DNA from: Pectinophora gossypiella
Taxonomy: Eukaryota > Arthropoda > Insecta > Lepidoptera > Gelechiidae
Direction: 5' to 3'
Length of the DNA: 64,000 nucleotides
Assembly: GCF_024362695.1 (NCBI RefSeq)
Contig: NC_065417.1
Coordinates: 5,511,001 to 5,575,000, forward strand
Numbering within the stretch: the first letter of the stretch is position 1; each line of letters begins with the position of its first letter. A model generated the notes under the pieces. That model did not search any database. It was not told where the DNA came from and saw nothing but the letters and a program-made list of their open reading frames with translations. The translations under genes and the position numbers were made by a program. Positions 35,098 through 46,648 of this stretch are shown here, piece after piece.

Positions 35098-35165
35098 TAT
35101 ACTACATACCCCCTCCGATTAATTGAGGAGAGGCCTGTGCCTAGAAGTGGAACATTATATAGGTA
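35098..35165 (+). mobile_element. SINE family B, short 3' end
   Basis: Contains ttgaggagaggcctgtgcct and agaagtggaacattatatag, the forward form of the family B 3' end. Confidence 0.65.
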
Positions 35166-35306
35166 TAACCTAGGATATTTATGCTATGTTATATATTGCA
35201 GTCTGATATATAGCTAGTAATAGGCATAAATGAAAAGGTATGATAAATCGATTGCCATGACTTTTGCGCTTGAGTGGATTTTTAATCAAATAAATGCGGT
35301 TCAGAT

Positions 35307-36100
35307 ATGTGTCTACACTCAGCGGGATCCCCTGTCTGGGAGACATAAGAGTGATGCAGAGAATTAGATCTGAATTTGTTCTACTGAATTATCCTGAAAA
35401 CAGAATTTGTTCCGTTAAAAAAACGGAAATACAAAGTTTTCTAACCGACCTCCAGCCAGCGGGATATTTCCCAAAGTTAAGTCTGATGAAGTATAAATTG
35501 GTATTAACTTTTAGATCTGTATTTATTCTGTTCAACAAAACAAAAAAAAATGTTCTGACATCCTTACTTCAGCTACAATGAAGCTGCAATGAAACCTCCA
35601 GTCAGCGGACTTTTTCTCTCAATGACAGACATTCTTTTGTAACTTTTACACTAAAATAATAAAAAATAACCTATTTAAGACTATAATTTCACTTAAATTA
35701 CCTATTCGTACATCTAGTGCTTAAATTAAAAAGTATAGAATTTGAAAGATATTATGTGAGTAGAATATAAAAAAAACTATGTATCAGGTACAAAAAGTCC
35801 GCTGACTGGAGGTTTCATTGCAGCTTGATTGTAGCTGAAGTAAGGACGTCAGAAGTAGTTTTTTTGTTTTGTTGAACAGAATAAATACGGATCTAAAAGT
35901 TAATACCAATTTATACTTCATCAGACTTAACTTTGGGAAATATCCCGCTGGCTGGAGGTCGGTTAGAAAACTTTGTATTTCCGTTTTTTTAACGGAACAA
36001 ATTCTGTTTTCAGGATAATTCAGTAGAACAAATTCAGATCTAATTCTCTGCATCACTCTTATGTCTCCCAGACAGGGGATCCCGCTGAGTGTAGACACAT
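35307..36100. mobile_element. Long-terminal-inverted-repeat element with 9-bp target duplication
   Basis: Two 309-bp arms (35307-35615 and 35792-36100) are inverted copies differing at only a handful of positions, separated by a 176-bp AT-rich spacer. The ends read atgtgtctacactcagcggg. GGTTCAGAT lies directly outside both ends (35298-35306 and 36101-36109). Arms of hundreds of bases with a 9-bp duplication are typical of Mutator-like (MULE) elements; that class is inferred. Both arms carry the same 95-codon open frame (for example GIPCLGDIRVMQRI, EFVLLNYPENRIC), read outside-in from each end. This explains the paired plus and minus frames. No transposase is present. Confidence 0.9.
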
Positions 36101-36368
36101 GGTTCAGATTATACCTACCATTATGGCAATTTACAAAGAATATTCCATAAGTACAGTAAGTACATATGTTGGGATTTAAGTAGTTCAACAAGTTGAATAT
36201 AATGCCAAATATGATGCCTTAACTGCGAGAATTCAGAACAGAGGCGAATTCTTCTTTAGGAAGTCAAAAGTATTTGAACGTAGACAGCCAGTTCAAATTA
36301 AATTAGATTTCTTAATGTTATCAAAACGTTTCCATTATACAGCGAAGATAAATATTTTATATTAGACT

Positions 36369-36666
36369 TTTCTTCTTATCGTGTGGGTTATGAGGAGGAT
36401 TACTAACCTCATCAACCCTGGTGTCAGGGTTATTATTGAGCCGCTAAAGGCCCCTGACATAGCTCATGTAACGACTACATACTTACATCGGTAAGTAGTA
36501 CCCGGGACCAACGGCTAAACGTGCCTTCCGAAGCACGGATCATCTTACTGTTGGACAATCAGGTGATCAGCCTGTAATGTCCTAACCAAACTAGGGATCA
36601 CAAAGTGATTTTTGTGATATGTCCGCACCGGGATTCCAACCCTGGGCCTCCGGATCGTGAGGCCGT
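36369..36666 (-). mobile_element. SINE family A, near full-length copy with 11-bp target duplication
   Basis: The copy is in reverse orientation, from ttcttatcgtgtggg to the tRNA-like head (gggcctccggatcgtgaggc). TATATTAGACT flanks both sides (36358-36368 and 36667-36677). The B box is mutated. Confidence 0.9.
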
Positions 36667-36913
36667 TATATTAGACTACATTCGATCAATTAGGTTTATG
36701 AAGTAATAACGTACTTTTCCACCGACGTAATAATGTCGAATTAAAACAGATTTTTAAGGAAATTCTAATCAAAAACTATATCAGAAGTCACGCGTTTCCT
36801 TTAGTTAATTAATAGACTGGTACCGTATTAGGCTTAGACAAGTATTAACTGTAACTGATTGAATAATTGTGGCCGCTTCCGTAGAAGTGCAATTAATTAG
36901 AGCAAAAAGGTAC

Positions 36914-37175
36914 TTTATTGACTGATTGAGTAAATATATAAATATGTACATACCTAATTAAAGAAATAAAATAATATCCATTTATTATTTTAGAACACAA
37001 CAGATATATTACAAACATCACAAGACAAAAAGCACACACATAAACCTGTCTTCTCTTTTTGTCTTGTGATGTTGTTGTAATATATTTGTTGTGTTCTAAA
37101 ATAATAAATGGATATTATTTTATTTTTTTAATTAGGTATGTACATATTTATATATTTACTCAATCAGTCAATAAA
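36914..37175. mobile_element. Near-perfect 262-bp foldback element
   Basis: Left arm 36914-37032 and right arm 37055-37175 are inverted copies with about two substitutions and one 2-base indel, around a 22-base loop. The ends read tttattgactgattgagt. I see no certain target duplication. A transcript in either direction would fold into a ~120-bp duplex. Confidence 0.88.
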
Positions 37176-37769
37176 CGACCGTCTTAAAAGTGACACGTCT
37201 CTTAATTAACTCCACGACTCCGGCATCCCACAGTGAATTGGAGGGTTCAAGTGATATCTTTCAGGAAACCATAAGGTACTTTATATACAAAATTCACTTA
37301 TACGTACATAAATACATACATACTACCATTCTTGCATATCAAGGCACTTTTAGGGTAAGTGGTTACTTATACATTCGGGCACTAACTGTACGATTACCAA
37401 GCTTGATCAATAATGTATGACATGATGAGTCCACCCCATAGTTTCTACGCAGGACGTCCGCGGGGAGTGTCGGAGAAATCGTCGCTTCATGGGTGCGCGC
37501 GCGCCGTGAAATTGTGTAAGAAAGTGAAGACCATGCACCGCTGGCTGTGCTGTCTTTGCAGCAGGGGAGATTTAAAAAAAGACTTATTCTTTATTATTAT
37601 TGATCATTTAGAAAAAGAAAATAAAGTTTTTAGTTTAGATTTAGTATCTACAGATCCTTAACTGGTACTAATCGGAGTGTTTTAGGAGCAATCTATAGTC
37701 GTTTCTGTTATAGTCAATTAATTACAAGTAAGTACTTAAAGCTAGGGAGGTACTTTTAGTAAAACTTTT

Positions 37770-37985
37770 ACATACATAAACTCACGCCTATTTCCCACCG
37801 GGGTATAACAACCCATTTGCTTCGATCCTGACATACTTCTTTTGTTTCCTCCACATTAATCAATCGTTTCAGACACGCACGCCGGTTCAGAGTAGATCTT
37901 ACTGAACCTTTTCTAAGGACATCTCCAATTTGGTCAATGTACGACGTCGTTCTAGATCTTTCCCTGCCAGCCCTACCTCCATGCT
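37770..37985 (-). mobile_element. LINE 3' end, TATG-tail family
   Basis: Starts catacataaactcacgccta, then gcttcgatcctgacatact, caatcgtttcagacacgc and atttggtcaatgtacgacg, matching the copy at 21183 in reverse. Confidence 0.82.
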
Positions 37986-38347
37986 AAAAAAACTAATTTA
38001 CTTATACTAAAAAAAACTAAACTTATACTAACATAATAATATGTAAAGGAATTCAAGGTAAATATTGTAATGATGACCCTCGTAGCTCGTAGATACTTAC
38101 TTAAATATGAAATAGAGGAAACTGTTATGCTGCAGTGAATATGATATAGATATTATAGTATATACTTTTTCCTAACATATTATTATTTTACTGCCTTCAT
38201 AAGTTTCACATATTTAAATTTTTAATTTAATTTAAATTCTTTATTCAAGTTACTAGGACTCATAATGTGTTAATAACAAAACTTATATACTAGGTTAGTA
38301 GAATAAGGAAATATAATTAAATAAGTACGGGAGAGTTGAGCCACGAC

Positions 38348-38690
38348 TCACCGCCTTGCCACACCCCCAGCAATAGCACAGCAGCGAGACATGTACACAC
38401 AGTCCAACCTGCTAGCCAACATCGCCAGGACGCTGCTGGAACTAGCCCGTATCCTGCGCACCAGGGACGCGCATCTTTTGCGCATTGTGGCGTAGAAGCA
38501 ATCAACGCGCCCTTCAGCGAACATCCCTGACGCGCTACAAAAACGAGGCAACCCCAACAGCACCCTGAATGCGTTGTTGTATTGCACGCGGAGAGCATTA
38601 TATGATTTTTGCACATATCTAGCCCACAAACTGCACGTATAAAAAGAGGTACAATAGGCTCGAATATCGCATAGCTACATGATATATTTT
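38348..38690 (-). pseudogene. C-terminus of a LINE ORF2
   Basis: On the minus strand the frame reads CDIRAYCTSFYTCSLWARYV, then QKSYNALRVQYNNAF, LLGLPRFCSASGMFAEG and CFYATMRKRCASLVRRIR, ending at a stop at 38348. This pattern (YNNAFR.LLGLP..CSASGMF, then a DxF-x-MRKR block) is the end of reverse-transcriptase polyproteins of LINEs common in Lepidoptera. It is GC-rich compared with its surroundings, with no RT catalytic box, so it is a 5'-truncated fragment. The opposite-strand frames here are shadows. Confidence 0.8.
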
Positions 38691-38889
38691 GTTGTTGTTT
38701 TAGTTAGGTAGCTATGCTTTACTACTTAATAACATATCAAAGTGGATCATATATTTGTTATTGTTTTCTATATATATATTTGACAAATGGATTTTATGCT
38801 CGAAAGTTACAGCTTCAATAACCTAGTAGATAAAGACTAATCCTAAATAGTCAGAATAATTAGCCAAGTCGGACCTTAGGCTACAATAT

Positions 38890-39036
38890 ATTATAACACA
38901 ACATAACATAACATAACAAATACTTTATTGCACAAACAGGAAAAAACAAAATACAAAACAAAAGAGAAATAGAATTAGTACAATAGGCGGCCTTATTGCT
39001 AAGTAGCAATCTCTTCCAGGCAACCTTTAAGTAAGT
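38890..39036 (-). mobile_element. LINE 3' tail, AATAAAG-(TGTTA)n family
   Basis: Nearly the reverse complement of the copy at 54003 over its whole length: (ACATA)n tail, tttattgcacaaacagg, acaataggcggccttattgc, tcttccaggcaacctt. Confidence 0.8.
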
Positions 39037-39064
39037 ATCTTAAGTTATAAGAAGAAATTATATT

Positions 39065-39211
39065 TTATGTTGTTATAAATAAATTTCAGGACTGACCATT
39101 GAACTTGGCACCCATTTAGATCTCACTTCTTTTGTCGTTGAAGTCAATCAAGGCACAGGTATATCGTAATATTGAACTTGGCTCTTATTTCACATTTATG
39201 TTTTTGATGGG
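39065..39211. repeat. Short dispersed repeat R3, inverted copy
   Basis: tttcaggactgaccattgaa, ggcacccatttagatctcac and tttcacatttatgtttttga are the reverse of the copy at 11215. Confidence 0.75.
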
Positions 39212-39576
39212 ATTGTTTTCACTATATATTTGACAAATGGATTTTATGCTCGAATGTTACTGCTTCAATAACCTAGTGGATAAAGACTAATCCTAATAGT
39301 CAAATCAAAAGATGAGATTGATCAATAGTCAATTTGGTAGCTATTGCGTGTGAAATATCTATTAATGTCTACTTCTAATTGCAATTTTCTCTAGATGAAA
39401 ACATTATGCAATATCATACACTAATTAGTATTGTAAATTTATACGCTTGTGTGGTAATAATCAATTTTAAACACGTAAGTAAATATAGGTTTTCAGATAA
39501 TGTTATGATGTTGAGTTATCGCCTTTTAAAACAGATGTCGTTTTACTAATCAATAAACAAAATATTTTAGGTCGAT

Positions 39577-39688
39577 CTTCTTCTTCTATCGTGTGGATTG
39601 TGAGGTGAATTATCAACCCCATCAACCCTGGTGTCAGTATGTAACGACTACGTATCATTTTAATTTTAGGACAATCAGGTAATTTATA
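39577..39688 (-). mobile_element. SINE family A, internally deleted fragment
   Basis: It starts ttcttcttctatcgtgtgg and jumps from ctggtgtcag to atgtaacgactacgt, then to ggacaatcaggta. Two internal deletions are evident relative to the copy at 31206. A LINE tail follows at once. Confidence 0.8.
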
Positions 39689-39780
39689 ATAATAATAAAA
39701 CACTTTATTGCACACAAATTCACAAAACATTTACAGGATAAACTTATTCTAAGGTGGGCAAAGGCGGCCTTATCGCTATA
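39689..39780 (-). mobile_element. LINE 3' tail, short related copy
   Basis: (AAT)n, then acactttattgcacacaaat and gggcaaaggcggccttatcg. Further degenerate relatives are at 2255-2380 (+), 28205-28325 (-) and 46375-46460 (+, with an (AAAT)n tail). Confidence 0.65.
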
Positions 39781-40659
39781 TATATTATAGTGTGTGTGGT
39801 AATGATCAGTCACATGAAAATTATTGTGTAGGTAAACATGCGGTTTCTTGGGTTTATATGCTTTAACGACACGACAGAGTAAAATTATAACTTTATAATT
39901 TATCGCGATTTCATACTGCTATTAAGTACCTAAGACCCTACTACCCTACAGCCTACTTCTGTCTCCCAGTTATTGATCATGTACAAATGAGCATACAAGT
40001 AGGTTCGTAATTTAGACAATACAGATTTTGTGTATTATTATATATTCTAATATATTAGGTCGTTAGAGACAAACTTATAAGTCACGGCAAAAAAAAAACG
40101 ACATAGTAATCGAGAAGCTGAAAAGAATAATATCAAGTTTAGGTAAGTTTCTGGCCATAAAAGCCACATTATTATGAAACATAATTCATACCCGATTTAG
40201 AGGAAACACGAAACATTTGCAAGTAATTAAGTTGCACAATATCCGTCGTCAGAATTACTTGGTTGCTTAAAAAACGTTTTCGTCACAACATTCGTGATAT
40301 GATATAACTAGCTACTACTTATGTGGATTTTACTTTGGTACATAGTCTACTTTGTAACTCGATACAATAACTAAAGAAAGATTTTTATCTTATCTAGCCT
40401 AAGGTCTCCCACTGCTGGACAATAGACAGAAAAAAAAAGAAAGATTTAAGTACTGAGACAATATTCAAAAGAGAACAGATTTTTTAATATGATAATCATT
40501 TACTGAATTTGACTTTATGAGTATAAATTTCCGGTATTTGGGCCCGGTTAATGGCAATAGGTTCGCCCCCTATCAGGTTAAATCTGAACAGCGCCATCTA
40601 CATTTCTTTTGGGGAAAGTAGCCTGGAAAGTACCTCATTGGAAACTTGTCACTGTACAC

Positions 40660-42204
40660 CATCATAAAAACAAAAAGCGGTTACAAATTACTCTATGTTA
40701 CTCTATACTGTACGTTAAATGTTGTAAAGAAAAACTACCATGGTATCGATGGATGAGAGATTAATTTTATTGTCAGTGTAAAACAAAAGGCCGCGAAGAA
40801 TCAGCAAGCGTGTCTTAAGAACAATAAACAATCAGTTTCTTACCTATGTTCACTTATGAAACGCAAGATCGAAGAATTTTTTTTTTTTGTTTTGGTTTTC
40901 CCCGAAGGGTAAGGCAAAGGGAACTATGCCCATACAGCCATGTCTGACGTATTTTTTTTCTTGATGATTAATGAAATGATGAAAGGTGATGATGATGAAA
41001 CCTAAGCCCCCACCCTCGGAGTAGACTCCTACTCCGAACCCCAAACGAATTAACTCAAAAGTCCGCATAAACTTTTGAGTTATGAAGCGGCTTCCCAGCA
41101 CGAAGCGAAAATAGGCAGATACACTTTGTTTATTGAATACTCCAATATAATAACACTCGCGAATGTCTTCCGACTAACTTAATGCGATCATTAACCACAA
41201 AACACCACTTCGTATTAATTATTTAGATTACTCAATGAAGAAAGCAACTGTCCCGTTCCCGTTTCCCGCCGAAAAGCCGCAAGATCGAAGAATTTTAAAA
41301 CAACTTATAAGTAAAAAAAGTTACGGTTTTGATTACATAGGTTATTCATACATACACATAAGACGGTAAGACTATGTAACATACTGGCACGCCATTAAAA
41401 AAATAAACCTAGAAAAAACAAATGACAGTCGTGCGACGTATTTTACTTTTTTAAAAAGGTCGTTGCATTCGCGTGACACAACGTGCCATGGTTCGCCGAT
41501 AACACAATAGAATGGTCACTATAAAATACCCATGCGTATTGTTGCCATCACAATAAAATGGCCACTACAAACTAACCTATTAAAAAATTACGACATTGCA
41601 CATAATTTAATTTTTTGGTTTGTGATTATAAGGTATGCGCTTAGTAGGTATAACAAAATGTAAATTACTTTTAAAACTATGAAGGTTACATTACTAACGA
41701 GTAATGTTACTTAAATATTACTTTTAAGTGTAATGTTTACCTACGTAAAATAGCCAAACTAAACAGTTTAACTGATAGGTATAAGTAGTAGGTAAGTACA
41801 TATTTTAACCCTGTTCGGAATTGATACAACTATTGTTTGTTTTTTATCCCAATTACCTTAAAAAATGTGATTGGCGTCTGTGGACAAGTCAATGATTATG
41901 TTTTTTGACTAACGAAGTGTCGTCGGTAACCTTCATATTGCTTCTTTAGGTTGATACCTACTTACTCACTGAGTACAACACTTTGAGATCATATCGGGCC
42001 TAGTCGAAGTGTATTAGAAATAAAATATATGTACTTATTGGGTTAATACAAGGTAATGATGCGATTTATAGATTAAACGAAAACAAAAAGTGTTTGGCTA
42101 GGTAAAAGGGTTTTTGTAGTGTTAATTCGAAATTTGATAACTTAACCGAATAGTGAGAAAAATTACTGTATAATGTGTCTTATTCTTAAATTTTCTTGTA
42201 CCCA
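40660..42204. other. AT-rich DNA, nothing firm
   Basis: A T run with a G/C-poor frame at 40850-41101 and repeated gcaagatcgaagaattt (40864 and 41280) are the only structure noted. Confidence 0.45.
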
Positions 42205-42336
42205 AAGGTTGCCTGGAAGAAATTGATGCATGAGCAATAAGGCCGCCTGTTGTTCTTTTCTGTATATGTTGTCCTTCTCTCTGTATTATGTGGCCATTGT
42301 GCTCAATAAAGTGTTTTATTTATCTATCTATCTTAT
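42205..42336 (+). mobile_element. LINE 3' tail, same family but (TATC)n tail
   Basis: acccaaaggttgcctggaag, gcaataaggccgcctgttgt and gctcaataaagtgttttatt, then (TATC)n. The body matches 54003 but the tail microsatellite differs, so tails change between sublineages. Confidence 0.75.
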
Positions 42337-42719
42337 TTATATTTACATTATTCGAAGTAAGTAAATAATTGTACTAATACACGTAAAGAAGTCAAATTGT
42401 TTAAAGTAGATTGTACCTGTATTTCAAATATAGGTATGTAGGTACCTATATATTGGTGTAAAAAAAAGTTGAGTGTGCGTAAATACAAATTGTTTATTGA
42501 ATGAAACACGGCAGAAGCGAAACAATGGATTCGCAACTGATGGAAAGCCAAAAACTATCATCACATTCAGCATTCATTACATGTTTTCTCGTGATGTTAC
42601 GAAACTAAATTGGTAAACATAACTCGGGTAATTTACAATATTTACTTCATACTACATAAAGCAATAGAGACGTATTCAAACCTACCTGACAAGGAAAATA
42701 GTATAAGACAAATACTTGG

Positions 42720-42862
42720 ACGGTCACGAGCATTAATATGTATACACTTTGGTACCATGTCACATTAACTTTTTTGACAAATTGAACTGTAAGTCTCACT
42801 AAATGTCAAATATGTTAGTTCGACAGAGTCCTAAAGTGGGTACATTATATTGCTCTATGACA
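42720..42862. mobile_element. MITE of the CAGTCATGAG family
   Basis: acggtcacgagcattaatat, ttggtaccatgtcacatta, cgacagagtcctaaagtgg; the right end is altered (gctctatgaca). Confidence 0.82.
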
Positions 42863-43187
42863 GAACGAGATCTCCGAACAATGGAATGTATAAAGAGATG
42901 AATCTAAACATTTATATTGTTAAATTATTAACAAGAGATGGGATTGTAAGTCGTTCAACATCCTTTGGAAACCGGGACTTAAGCCCGGTGTTACAGAAGT
43001 AAACATGGTTAAAGATTATAAGGTGGGCGACGGAAGCGGGCGGTGCCGCATCACGACCAGTGATGTGCAGTCCCTGGGAATATTCCCAAAGTAGTAAAGA
43101 CTTTAATAGTAAGGACATGGCTGCTTTTCTTTCAAATTTCTCTTTCTTGTACTCTGATCCGATCTGCCTAAAGACTAAGGGTGGTAT

Positions 43188-43315
43188 TAATAAATCAATC
43201 TCAGCTGAGACTGCCTTCAAAATCATGCTCAAGTCCCTGTTTTTATATTATGAGAACTGTCACATTGACATGATCGTGAGGGCAGTCTCGAAGCTGAGAT
43301 TAGTTTATTAATAAC
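43188..43315. mobile_element. Short foldback MITE
   Basis: ggtattaataaatcaatctc at the left pairs with gagattagtttattaataac at the right, with gagactgcc pairing with ggcagtctc inside. About 128 bp. Confidence 0.7.
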
Positions 43316-43784
43316 ATTTGCACCTTTTTACTGCTGGCAATGTACACTAAGTTGTAATATTACTGGGAACGGTACTACACTGATCACGACTTGATATGCG
43401 GCGCTAAAGGACGCCAATGATGCAAAAACCAGTAAATACTAAATACCCACTAATTACAAATGCCTGTCCAATTAGTCGTTTAAAACCAATCTAACCTGTA
43501 AGGACGCTTTCTGTAATGCATGTACTCGTATACTCCGTTCCGCTCCAGCTTTACAAACAAATGGTAACACCGTTTCGAACACAATCCCGCCACAATCACA
43601 TGGACGTGATTCGCATATGGGATATCACATCGCACAACACACATGTAACTTTAAAAATAATAAAAACTTTTTTCACTGGCCGGAATAATATTAATTTAAA
43701 GTAAAAAATGCACTTTTTAAATTTGGATTTGAATTTTCGAATTCCAATTTGAATTTATTCGAATTTAACAACTAATCGAACGCA

Positions 43785-43985
43785 GTGGGCAGTATGGATG
43801 CGAGGCGCGAGCGTGGTGGGTCGCGCGGGCTGAGGGACTGACGCATCCGACGCAACTTGGACTGGGCAGTAAGCTAGCCGCAAGCGCCGCGAGCCATGAA
43901 TTATCCACAAATGAGCGCGGTAAAGGTACGCATTGTAGCGAAACCTCATCCAGTTCGCTCACGCACAGAAATTCCATCGAATTTT
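43785..43985. promoter_or_regulatory. CpG-rich patch inside the 24 kb intron
   Basis: About 190 bp include gaggcgcgagcgtggtgggt and cgccgcgagc, in an AT-rich setting. Two overlapping minus-strand frames of 64-70 codons cross it with unremarkable peptides and no clear donor. It could be an intronic promoter, an enhancer or an unrecognised first exon. Confidence 0.25.
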
Positions 43986-45394
43986 TAGGTTTACATTCCT
44001 TTCTTATTGCGGATAATTAATCTGTTGCACAATTCTAGCAAGAGCCCCAATTGTTTACATTTTTTGTGCATTTGGGCCACGTGTCTAGTTTCATTTTCGC
44101 TAAGGAATTTTAATAGAATTCAAGTTGCGTTTTTGACGTGAACTTTCTTTTAAGTATTTGATAAAAAATACATATTCCGTATTCTAGCGAAGTTACACGA
44201 ATAGATGCCCTTAACTAAGAAGGTAGGAGGTACGCATAACTTACCTACATTTTATATTTTCCTACTTTTCTAATATTCTAGACCCAAAGGAGACGCATTG
44301 CTAATGAAATTACTGCACAATCGTAAAGAGTTCATGCCGGATATCGCTACAACGACACAGTAAGGTTGTGCGAGTCCGTTATTAAATTATTAACCAACTC
44401 ACAGCCTGTCGACCGAAGCGATATCGCTGCGATACAGCGATATTCGGATATCGGACATGCTAATCGGATACCGATAATTGCTTATGCCTATGCGAGTAGA
44501 ACGGATTTACGATGTGCGAAACTATCGCCAACTTTTCTTTTGATGTTAAAGGAAATTCCTGTGTTTTTTCGGCACACGTTTCAATGCAGTGCACGAAAGT
44601 TAGGCTTTTTAGAGGCAATTTCATTATTTAGCCTAAAGACTGATCCATAAGCCAATAAAATAAAACTGATCTGAACGAACACTTGACATTGACTGCCTTA
44701 AATCAGCGAATAAGAATGAAGTTCAACGCACTAAACTAAGGATTACAATGGACAATAAATAATGTCTGTTCCATACTGGTACGCATACCACAGAGTAGCG
44801 ACATACCAGTATAATTAAACGGCCGCTTAAAAAGAAGACATAAAACTAAAAGTGGACTGTAAATAAATTCAGAACGCAAAAAAAGAACATAACAGCAAAA
44901 CATTGACTCGATAGTTGCACGAGGCTGCAGATTCGTGACAAATGACAGTCGCGAGTGATTGCCTTACGTCATGCCATTGTCACTAGCTCTCGAATCATGA
45001 CCAACGACACTAGACCTCCCATTGTCCGCACTATTACGAGACTAACAACCCGGTAATGACTGCAAGATGAGATGAGAGAGGTCTCGATAGAGTGGTTGAT
45101 ATTGTAAACTTATTTGTGGACGTCCCACGATACAATTTGCACCGCACTCGTTCAAGGTGTTTGTGTAAACTTTTTTTGTCAAGTGAGTCGAAGCGGCGTC
45201 TTTAAAGATGTATGAAAACGGTTTGTTATGCAATCGATAGTTAAATATTAAATCGAGGTAGTAACTTATTCAGAATAAATTGTAACATTGAGAAGCAGTT
45301 TAACCGTTTAGATGCACATAATATTAAATAAAAATCATTAAGTAAATGAAGAGGGAAATTTTAGTTACACTATTAGATTACTTTTCTCCTTACA

Positions 45395-45626
45395 ATAGGC
45401 TAGTTTCCAACTAGTCAAATCAGTTACTTTTTACTAAACGTCAAAACACGAAATTACTATGGAATTTGTATGAAAAGAACACTGTGACGTCACAGAATAA
45501 CGCGTTAAAATGTCGTATTTATTATTACGTTTTCTTGATTAAAATTCATAAATAAGCTATTATTTTTATTCATAAAAAGTTTTTCGTAAGTTTTAGATCT
45601 GTCTTTATTTAGCAATCAGAATTTCC
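45395..45626 (+). repeat. Dispersed repeat R1
   Basis: aggctagtttccaactagtc, cgtcaaaacacgaaattac, then gatctgtctttatttagcaa. As at 33138, a CAGTCATGAG MITE follows within about 15 bp. Confidence 0.82.
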
Positions 45627-45639
45627 CCTTGTACCCTAG

Positions 45640-45793
45640 TACGGTCACGAGAAATAATAAGTATGTATACACTTTGGTACCATGTCACATTAACTTTTTT
45701 GACAAATTGAACTGTAAGTCTCACTACATGTCAAATATATTAGTGCGACAGAGTCCTAAATTGGGTACATTACCTATATTGCTCATGACTGTA
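45640..45793. mobile_element. MITE of the CAGTCATGAG family
   Basis: tacggtcacgagaaataata to ttgctcatgactgta. The 60-codon frame across it is not a gene. Confidence 0.85.
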
Positions 45794-46428
45794 CCTACTC
45801 GACCCGTTTGATTTTACCACAATCTCACCTGATGATGGCTATTGACGATGCGGCGTTATATATCCATTCATTATATATAAGCAGTTATCATAGAAAGTCA
45901 TTATCTATTTGCAATTAGTTAATTAGCTTAGTCTACAACTGTAGAATATAAGCGGTTATATGGTTGGGCAACTGAAACGTGCGGTAAGCAGCCGTCTGGA
46001 ACACAGTTCACTTTCTTGAGGAGAATCTGCGCCCGCGCCGCGCCCGTAAAATGTTACATTCGCCAATTAGGTACTTTACGGTACACCGTTCGCGTAATGA
46101 ATGTAAATATTGTTAATTATTAAAAAGTGTGGTGATTAAATTTGTAATACGTATAGTTAGTTATCATAAAAGGGCTTGTCCTTAAAAAAAATAGTCATTT
46201 AATGTAAAACTACGAGATTAATATAGTAATTACGAGAATATTGTAGTGAGAATGTACCTTTCGTTATGTAACATTAAGTAAGTCAACTGTTAACATTACT
46301 AAGATATTCTTTTGAGAAGTGAAAGATAATTAATTAACCATTGATGTCGAATAATCTCTTTTTTAGAGATAAGCTTACCTGTACTGTCTGATTTCTTTGT
46401 GTGTTTCTTTCTGTGTTCTATTGTGTAC

Positions 46429-46459
<31 letters not shown>

Positions 46460-46555
46460 AAGACAGAACGAAGTTTATTTTATTTTCATAAATCTAAAAC
46501 AAGCCCTATTTATTAATTGCACTAAAGATAAGTGAGCATCAGAGAGTAATTTCTC

Positions 46556-46648
46556 ATTTGCGCATACAAAAGTAAGTGCGCAATGCGAACAAATGTCAAA
46601 TAGCAATATTGCTTTTTTAGATGAATTAATTCGATGTGGCCTTTTTAA
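46556..46648. mobile_element. MITE, AAAAAGGC family
   Basis: caaatgtcaaatagcaatat, tagatgaattaattcgatgt and ggcctttttaac match the copy at 17852. Confidence 0.75.

Larger units (their letters stand above)
38761..39304. repeat. Pair of ~95-bp direct repeats flanking two inserted elements
   Basis: tgacaaatggattttatgct, then cgaaagttac and aataacctagta at 38761-38862 recur at 39213-39304. The 350 bp between them is almost entirely a LINE tail (38890-39036) and repeat R3 (39065-39211). Confidence 0.75.

Noticed and set aside
35294..36191. Two protein genes of 95 and 135 codons on opposite strands
   Set aside because: Both frames are the same sequence read from the two arms of one inverted-repeat element.
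38317..38616. Second minus-strand frame with GCLVFVARQGC
   Set aside because: It overlaps the recognised LINE ORF2 C-terminus in another frame.
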